Part shown: piece by piece, positions 13,870-17,624 of the stretch | Position numbering within the stretch: position 1 is the first letter of the stretch | Layout: each line of letters begins with the position of its first letter | DNA from: Candidatus Staskawiczbacteria bacterium RIFOXYD1_FULL_32_13 | GTDB lineage: Bacteria; Patescibacteriota; Minisyncoccia; Minisyncoccales; Staskawiczbacteraceae | Length of the DNA stretch: 17,624 bases | Direction: 5' to 3' | NCBI GenBank assembly: GCA_001820485.1 | Contig: MHPU01000004.1 | Span: 11,929 to 29,552, forward strand | Position numbers and translations under genes: made by a program | The notes under the pieces: model-generated | Database searches by the model: none | Told to the model about the DNA's origin: nothing | The model's input: the letters and a program-made list of their open reading frames with translations, nothing else

Positions 13870-14097
13870 ATGAAGGGTAAAATTGCATTTTGGTTGCTGT
13901 TTGCCTTAATTGTTGTTTGCTGTAATTACCCACTACTGGGTACACAAACTGCAAACGCAGTAGGGCTGGTACTTGCCGTCCTGATTTTGCTGACACTTCT
14001 TTCGCCTGAAACAACTAGGAAAAATTCACCAGAAGAAAAAGAAGAATACGACCCAGACGCTACAAGGGGATTTGATGCGGAAGAAACCCAGCAATAA
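13870..14097 (+). CDS. Small two-segment membrane protein, unknown
   Basis: 75 codons preceded by AAGGGGA about 6 bp before the ATG, a good Shine-Dalgarno, unlike most genes here. Two hydrophobic stretches (about 4-20 and 28-46) are followed by a charged, acidic tail (SPEETTRKNSPEEKEEYDPD). I do not recognise the family. It is one of the few plus-strand genes, with its own TTGACA promoter and a terminator at 14121-14150, and faces the 225-residue gene. GC content is higher than in neighbouring genes, which suggests a foreign origin. The charged tail would probably face the cytoplasm; this is inference. Confidence 0.65.
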   Translation: MKGKIAFWLLFALIVVCCNYPLLGTQTANAVGLVLAVLILLTLLSPETTRKNSPEEKEEYDPDATRGFDAEETQQ

Positions 14098-14120
14098 AGC
14101 AGGGACTTCAGACTACACGT

Positions 14121-14152
14121 GCCGTGGACCACAAGGTGCCCGGCTTTTCTTT
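14121..14152 (+). terminator. Terminator of the small membrane protein gene
   Basis: GC-rich hairpin at 14121-14144 (GCCG..GG.ACC / GGT.CC.CGGC with single bulges, loop ACAA) followed by TTTTCTTTT, 23 bp after the stop codon. Confidence 0.75.
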
Positions 14153-14176
14153 TGTTACTTTTACTTCTAATAAAAA

Positions 14177-14224
14177 TTCATCGTAGTCAAAAATGGACGA
14201 TCGTCCAAAACACGCTACAATGAA
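14177..14224. repeat. 48-bp nested dyad between convergent genes
   Basis: Centre: perfect 14-bp palindrome TGGACGATCGTCCA (14194-14207). It is flanked symmetrically by 7-bp spacers and outer arms TTCATCGTAG (14177-14186) and CTACAATGAA (14215-14224), matching at 9 of 10 positions. No T-run follows, so it is not a simple terminator. The rest of 14153-14302 holds nothing I recognise. Confidence 0.65.
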
Positions 14225-14302
14225 AATTCCTGCACAAACGAAAAATACATACGTAAATAGAAAAAATTATTCTATATTTTAACTATTTATTTTCCAAAAA
14301 AA

Positions 14303-14318
14303 ACTCTTTTAAAAGAGT
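14303..14318 (-). terminator. Second (distal) terminator of the 225-aa gene
   Basis: Perfect 16-bp palindrome ACTCTTTTAAAAGAGT followed on the minus strand by a run of T. It lies just beyond the stronger hairpin at 14327-14370, giving tandem terminators. Confidence 0.55.
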
Positions 14319-14326
14319 CAAAAAAA

Positions 14327-14370
14327 TAAAGCCGACTGAGATTTCCCGTAGGATCTCTCAATCGGCTTTA
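14327..14370 (-). terminator. Strong terminator of the 225-aa gene
   Basis: 15-bp arms TAAAGCCGACTGAGA (14327-14341) and TCTCAATCGGCTTTA (14356-14370) pair fully except one position that can be G-U. On the minus strand the hairpin is followed by seven T. It begins 27 bp past the stop codon. Confidence 0.85.
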
Positions 14371-14396
14371 ACGCTCAGACACTCGCGACGAATTCC

Positions 14397-15074
14397 TTAT
14401 TCGTAAACGCGAACTAAAAAGAAGTTGTTGGTGGCGTACTCGCGACGACAAGCGTCGCGTACGCTGTAGTAGCCCACTTGCATCGCGAGAGAACCAGCAC
14501 TAGCAAATGGGAAGGTTTTACCCGTCACCCGCTGTGCCTTCGGCAGTTGCATCTCGTGGCAAAGGAGAGAACCTGGTGCCACGATAGCAAAATGACTGAG
14601 GACATCCAACGGAAGACGAGAGGCGTAAACAACGAGTTCACGAAACCCCGCGTATTCGACTTTTTGGCCGAAATTGGCCTCAAGTATCCCGTTGAACGAC
14701 ATAAGTTCTTCAAAATGCGCGAGCTGATACTTGCACGCACCTCGTGGCTCTTTTCCAACCCATGCCGAATCACAATCCTCACGAGCACCAGAGGAAATTC
14801 GAACTTCAGGGTGCTGTCTCCAGAAATCGCGAAATGAAATCGCAAAATCCACCTCGAGAGAGACCGAGACCTCAGCCTGCTCCCAAATGGGTCCAGCCAC
14901 TTTTTTCGCCAACCCATTTAACAGTTCACGCCTCTCACGACAATCTCGGAGTAAATTATCAAGATCGTCTGTGGAACACCCATAGTCCATAAACGCCTGA
15001 ATTAAATGGCGTCGCAACTCATTGGACTGATCCCCAACCGACAACAGTACATCCAAACCCAGATTGAAACTCAT
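14397..15074 (-). CDS. Unknown 225-residue protein, compositionally foreign
   Basis: Not recognised. It is a soluble, mixed-charge protein with a helical N-terminal half (SNELRRHLIQAFMDYGCSTD, DNLLRDCRERREL), six cysteines without a clear metal motif, and a C-terminal part with LLCHEMQLPKAQRV and SAGSLAMQVGYYSVRDACRR. No signal peptide or convincing membrane segment. Codon use differs from neighbours: Arg is often CGA/CGC/CGT where flanking genes use AGA. The 60 bases at 14461-14520 contain 30 G+C against 18 in 10801-10860 inside eno. It has its own TTGACA promoter, a GGGAGG ribosome site 10 nt before the ATG and tandem terminators, so it is an independently expressed unit. Horizontal acquisition is inferred. 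Confidence 0.65.
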   Translation of the reverse strand: MSFNLGLDVLLSVGDQSNELRRHLIQAFMDYGCSTDDLDNLLRDCRERRELLNGLAKKVAGPIWEQAEVSVSLEVDFAISFRDFWRQHPEVRISSGAREDCDSAWVGKEPRGACKYQLAHFEELMSFNGILEANFGQKVEYAGFRELVVYASRLPLDVLSHFAIVAPGSLLCHEMQLPKAQRVTGKTFPFASAGSLAMQVGYYSVRDACRREYATNNFFLVRVYE

Positions 15075-15160
15075 GGCTTTTCAGCCTCCCAAATAACGAG
15101 ACTTCTGCCTACAAAGTCAATCGCCTTGCCTACAGCTTGCCTCTGAAACGAACTAGCATA

Positions 15161-15189
15161 ATACTACTATCAATTATATTTTTTGTCAA
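15161..15189 (-). promoter_or_regulatory. Promoter of the 225-aa gene
   Basis: Minus strand TTGACA (15189-15184), 17-bp spacer, TAGTAT (15166-15161), with TATGCT directly after. The leader is about 80 nt, ending in GGGAGG (15090-15085) 10 nt before the ATG. Confidence 0.65.
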
Positions 15190-15224
15190 TATTTTATAAC
15201 ACCGTTTTACATTTTTGTGAAACA

Positions 15225-15254
15225 AAAAATCAGAACTTTTAGTTTCTGATTTTT
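15225..15254 (-). terminator. Terminator downstream of galU
   Basis: 11-bp arms AAAAATCAGAA (15225-15235) and TTCTGATTTTT (15244-15254) with an 8-nt loop; T-rich on both sides, so it may work in both directions. It closes the galU transcript and isolates it from the islet. Confidence 0.75.
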
Positions 15255-15272
15255 TTAGGTTACTTATTTTTT

Positions 15273-15306
15273 GAGATTGCTTCGTCGCTTCACTCCTCGC
15301 AATGAC
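15273..15306. repeat. Partial dispersed repeat, copy C
   Basis: GAGATTGCTTCGTCGCTTCACTCCTCGCAATGAC-type half element (outer end CCTCGCAATGAC as in copies A, B and D), lying between the galU stop and its terminator. The opposite arm is missing. Confidence 0.7.
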
Positions 15307-15314
15307 GCGAGGAA

Positions 15315-16187
15315 CTATTTTATAGTTTTCAAGTAACTACGAAGTTCATCTTTAAATCTAGGGTCTTTAAGAGCAAGATAAAAAAATGACTTTAGCCATT
15401 TTAATTTATCCCCACATTCAAGCCATTCACCTTTAAGCTCACAACCATAAACTATTTTCCCGCTATCTAACATTTTATCTAAAACTTCTGATAAATGTAT
15501 CTCTCCTTTTTCTGATGGTTTAGCTTTTTTTAAATATTCAAAAACCTCTGGAGTTAAAATATATTTTCCGCAAATTACTAAATCTGATTGAATTTGTTCT
15601 GTTATTGGTTTTTCTATAAATTTTTTTATTTTATAGATTCCATGAGCAATTTTTTCAACCGTAACATTTCCGTAAGCATGAATTTTTTCCCTTGCTAATT
15701 TCCTTAAAGCAACAACTGGAGCATCGCAGGTTTTAAAAACATTTATAAGTTGCTGTAATGCTGGAACCTCAAAATCAATAATATCATCATTAAATAAAAC
15801 AGCTACAGCCTCATTTCTACCAAATTTTTCAGCCTGAAGTATTGCATGCCCATCACCTTTTGGAAGCTTTTGAGTTACATAAGATATAGTAATATTATCA
15901 AAAATTGATTCAAATTCTAAAAGTTCTTTTAAAAGATTATCTTTTTTTCTTGCTATTAAACTTTTTTCTACATCAGTATGTTTTTTAAAATAATCTAAAA
16001 CTAATTTTTGTTTTGGACTAACAACAAAGATAACCTCAGTAATTCCTGATTTTTTTGCTTCATCAAGCAAATATTGAATACTTGGCTTATCTACCAATGG
16101 TAAAAACTCCTTAGGAACTGCCAAAGATAATGGCAAAAACCTTGAAGCTAAACCAGCTATTGGTATAATTACTTTTTTTACTTCCAT
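15315..16187 (-). CDS. galU: UTP-glucose-1-phosphate uridylyltransferase-like nucleotidyltransferase
   Basis: 290 residues of the sugar-nucleotide transferase family, forming UDP-glucose from UTP and glucose-1-phosphate, a precursor for envelope polysaccharides. N-terminal VIIPIAGLASRFLPLS (7-22) corresponds to the nucleotide-binding loop, then PKEFLPLVDKPSIQYLLDEA. LPKGDGHAILQAE (about 118-130), FNDDI (metal-binding DD), FIEKP and GEWLECGDKLKWLKS match GalU landmarks. The loop reads GLASRFLP where GLGTRFLP is usual, and GDGHA replaces GLGHA, so the substrate could differ from glucose-1-phosphate. It follows ftsZ by 135 bp, a gap mostly filled by repeat copy D, and ends with its own terminator. 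Confidence 0.88.
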   Translation of the reverse strand: MEVKKVIIPIAGLASRFLPLSLAVPKEFLPLVDKPSIQYLLDEAKKSGITEVIFVVSPKQKLVLDYFKKHTDVEKSLIARKKDNLLKELLEFESIFDNITISYVTQKLPKGDGHAILQAEKFGRNEAVAVLFNDDIIDFEVPALQQLINVFKTCDAPVVALRKLAREKIHAYGNVTVEKIAHGIYKIKKFIEKPITEQIQSDLVICGKYILTPEVFEYLKKAKPSEKGEIHLSEVLDKMLDSGKIVYGCELKGEWLECGDKLKWLKSFFYLALKDPRFKDELRSYLKTIK

Positions 16188-16207
16188 ATTGTATTGATTC
16201 TTATAGT

Positions 16208-16305
16208 GTCATTGCGAGAAAGGAGCGAAGCGACTGACAAAGCAATCCAGAGTTTAAGTAATGAATTCTAGATTGCCACGTCGCCTGCGGGCTCCTCGCA
16301 ATGAC
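16208..16305. repeat. Dispersed palindromic intergenic repeat, copy D
   Basis: A 98-bp element with ends GTCATTGCGAGA ... CCTCGCAATGAC and the same TCTAGATTGCCACGTCGCC and GCGGGCTCCTCGC core as copy A. The left half differs (GGAGCGAAGCGACTGAC). It lies between ftsZ and galU. Confidence 0.85.
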
Positions 16306-16322
16306 AGATAAAAATTTATAAA

Positions 16323-17624
16323 TTAGCTTTTAAATTTTACTCTTCTTAAAAATGCTGGAATCTCCCATTCTTGTTCTTGTGCTAATCTTTTATCTTGCTC
16401 TACTTCTTCTGCTTTTTTAATATCCAAAGCACTTCTTCTTATTGCTTTTTTTGCTGGTTTATCTGGTATTTGAACAATATTTAATTTTTTATCTAAAATT
16501 CCAACTGTGTCTAATTCACCTTCCTTTTTTAAAATAGGTAAAACAAAACTAGGAGATAATTTTGCTTTTTTATCTTTTATTTTATTTTCTTTTTTTGCTT
16601 CTATTATCTTTTCTTTAACCTTTTGTTCAATAACAACTTTTTCTTTTTTAACATTTTTTGTTAATATCTCATTTACCTTAATAGATTCATCTATTTGTGT
16701 AACCTGATTCTTTTCATTAGAGTGACCTGTCATTAAAAGAGTTGTTTTTATTTTATTTCCAGAACTTGGGTTTTTAGAAATTCCAAAAATTATTTTTGCT
16801 TTTGGGTTTATATTAGAAATTTTATTGCTGATTTTTTCCACCTCAAACATACTCATATCTCTGGGACCTGCAACATTAAACAAAATTTTATCTACTTGAA
16901 AATTATTATTTTTATAAATTGGATTAATTAATATCTTCTCAGCTACAGCTTCTGCTCTATTTTTACCAGATTCTTGAATTGTATTTAGAAATGCAACACT
17001 TCCTTTACCTCTTAAAATTGATCTTAAATCAGCAAAATCAATATTAATCATTCCAGGATTGTAAATCAAATCAATTAAACTCTCAAGAGAATTTACCATA
17101 TTTTTATTTACCAATGAGAAAGCCTGAGTTATTGGCGTATTTTGATCAATTATCTTAAAAATATTTTCATTAGGAATTGTAAGTGACACATTAAGCATCT
17201 CTCTTAACTCTTTTAAAGCTTTTAAAGCTATTTTAGTTTTTGTCTTTCCTTCAAATTTAAATGGTAAAGTAAAAATTCCTAAAGTAATTGCACCAAATGA
17301 TGAAGCCATTTTAGCAAAAATTTCAGTTGCACCTGACCCAATCCCACCACCCAGTGAGGCTATTAAAATAACTATGTCTTGATCACGAAAAAGTCCTTCA
17401 ATTTTTTCTCGCTCAGACAAAGCTGCTTTTTTTGCAATTTCCGGATCAGCTCCAGTACCCAAGCCATGAGTCACATCTTGTCCAAATAAAAAATATTTAA
17501 TACCTGCTCTTTTTTTAATAGAACGAATATCTGTATCTGCTACAACAAAAGTTGCTTTTTTCAAGGTTCTACCAATTTCAGAAACTATTGATCCTCCACC
17601 GCCACCAATACCAATAACTTTAAT
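16323..17624 (-). CDS. ftsZ: FtsZ-like cell division GTPase, divergent, N-terminus off right edge
   Basis: The frame is open to the right edge; the first visible residues IKVIGIGGGGGS are the FtsZ nucleotide-binding start, so only a few residues are missing. A TTG at 17564 is not a real start. In visible numbering: GGGGG 7-11, GLGTGADPEIAKKAA 54-68, tubulin signature GGGIGSG 92-98, PFKFEGK 121-127, IPN 150-152 and the T7 loop NIDFAD (Asn194, Asp196, Asp199) for GTP hydrolysis across the filament interface. A Lys/Glu-rich linker (about 300-405) leads to the C-terminal peptide EIPAFLRR, the usual binding site for FtsA-type partners. The signature is normally GGGTGTG, so two Thr are altered (Ile, Ser). 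FtsZ forms the cytokinetic ring at the inner membrane. It may be a second paralogue. Confidence 0.9.
   Translation of the reverse strand: MKVIGIGGGGGSIVSEIGRTLKKATFVVADTDIRSIKKRAGIKYFLFGQDVTHGLGTGADPEIAKKAALSEREKIEGLFRDQDIVILIASLGGGIGSGATEIFAKMASSFGAITLGIFTLPFKFEGKTKTKIALKALKELREMLNVSLTIPNENIFKIIDQNTPITQAFSLVNKNMVNSLESLIDLIYNPGMINIDFADLRSILRGKGSVAFLNTIQESGKNRAEAVAEKILINPIYKNNNFQVDKILFNVAGPRDMSMFEVEKISNKISNINPKAKIIFGISKNPSSGNKIKTTLLMTGHSNEKNQVTQIDESIKVNEILTKNVKKEKVVIEQKVKEKIIEAKKENKIKDKKAKLSPSFVLPILKKEGELDTVGILDKKLNIVQIPDKPAKKAIRRSALDIKKAEEVEQDKRLAQEQEWEIPAFLRRVKFKS

Noticed and set aside
13802..14132. Minus-strand frames across the small membrane protein gene
   Set aside because: They are antisense to the plus-strand gene that has a good Shine-Dalgarno and terminator, and their products show no recognisable features.
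14478..14992. Several overlapping open frames on both strands of the GC-richer islet
   Set aside because: They overlap the 225-aa gene, which alone has a promoter, ribosome site and terminators; long shadow frames are expected in higher-GC DNA.
17562..17564. TTG as start codon of the FtsZ-like gene
   Set aside because: The same frame continues upstream to the window edge and encodes the conserved IKVIGIGGGGG nucleotide-binding start.
1..17624. tRNA, rRNA or known riboswitch
   Set aside because: Nothing resembling a tRNA cloverleaf, rRNA segment or recognised riboswitch core was seen when reading intergenic regions.

Overview
The window is AT-rich, compact and mostly coded on the minus strand. 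Its gene content suggests a Candidate Phyla Radiation (Patescibacteria/Parcubacteria-like) bacterium: a CAP-domain protein with a sortase, a Cys-rich double zinc-ribbon protein, a YruB-type glutaredoxin, divergent GalU/FtsZ/enolase, and few Shine-Dalgarno sites. This assignment is inference from gene families; no rRNA or tRNA is present to confirm it. TAA and TAG end most genes, TGA ends the first transposase frame, and TGG encodes Trp, so the standard bacterial code fits.

Layout. 1-3750 (minus) is a surface operon: CAP-domain membrane protein, sortase (1-bp stop/start overlap), then a large secreted Cys-rich repeat protein with a dockerin-like loop that runs off the left edge. A near-consensus promoter lies just upstream. 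3751-4122 holds that promoter, a terminator, a 26-codon basic ORF and a dispersed palindromic repeat. 4123-7095 carries GAPDH and the Cys-rich zinc-ribbon protein, separated by a nested composite repeat. 7096-8345 is a repeat-rich stretch and an IS5-type transposase split by a -1 frameshift. 8347-13703 holds a redox and lower-glycolysis block: glutaredoxin, membrane-anchored thioredoxin-fold protein, phosphoglycerate mutase, enolase, a small HTH regulator bracketed by inverted repeats, an unknown 188-residue protein and thioredoxin reductase. 13755-15254 is a compositionally distinct islet: a small membrane protein (+) and an unknown 225-residue protein (-), convergent, each with its own promoter and terminator(s), with a 48-bp dyad between them. 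15315-17624 carries a GalU-like nucleotidyltransferase and the C-terminal part of a divergent FtsZ.

How the genes relate. GAPDH, phosphoglycerate mutase and enolase are three lower-glycolysis enzymes. TrxB, glutaredoxin and the thioredoxin-fold protein form a thiol-redox set. CAP protein, sortase and the repeat protein look like a cell-surface module. Two repeat families run through the window: intergenic ~95-bp palindromic elements (four loci) and a short ~20-bp hairpin element placed in frame inside three protein genes (gap, the zinc-ribbon gene, trxB).

The most interesting points are the in-gene palindromic insertions, the foreign-looking islet at 13.75-15.25 kb, the Cys-rich repeat protein with its sortase, the inverted-repeat-bracketed HTH gene, and the altered signature residues in FtsZ, enolase and phosphoglycerate mutase.
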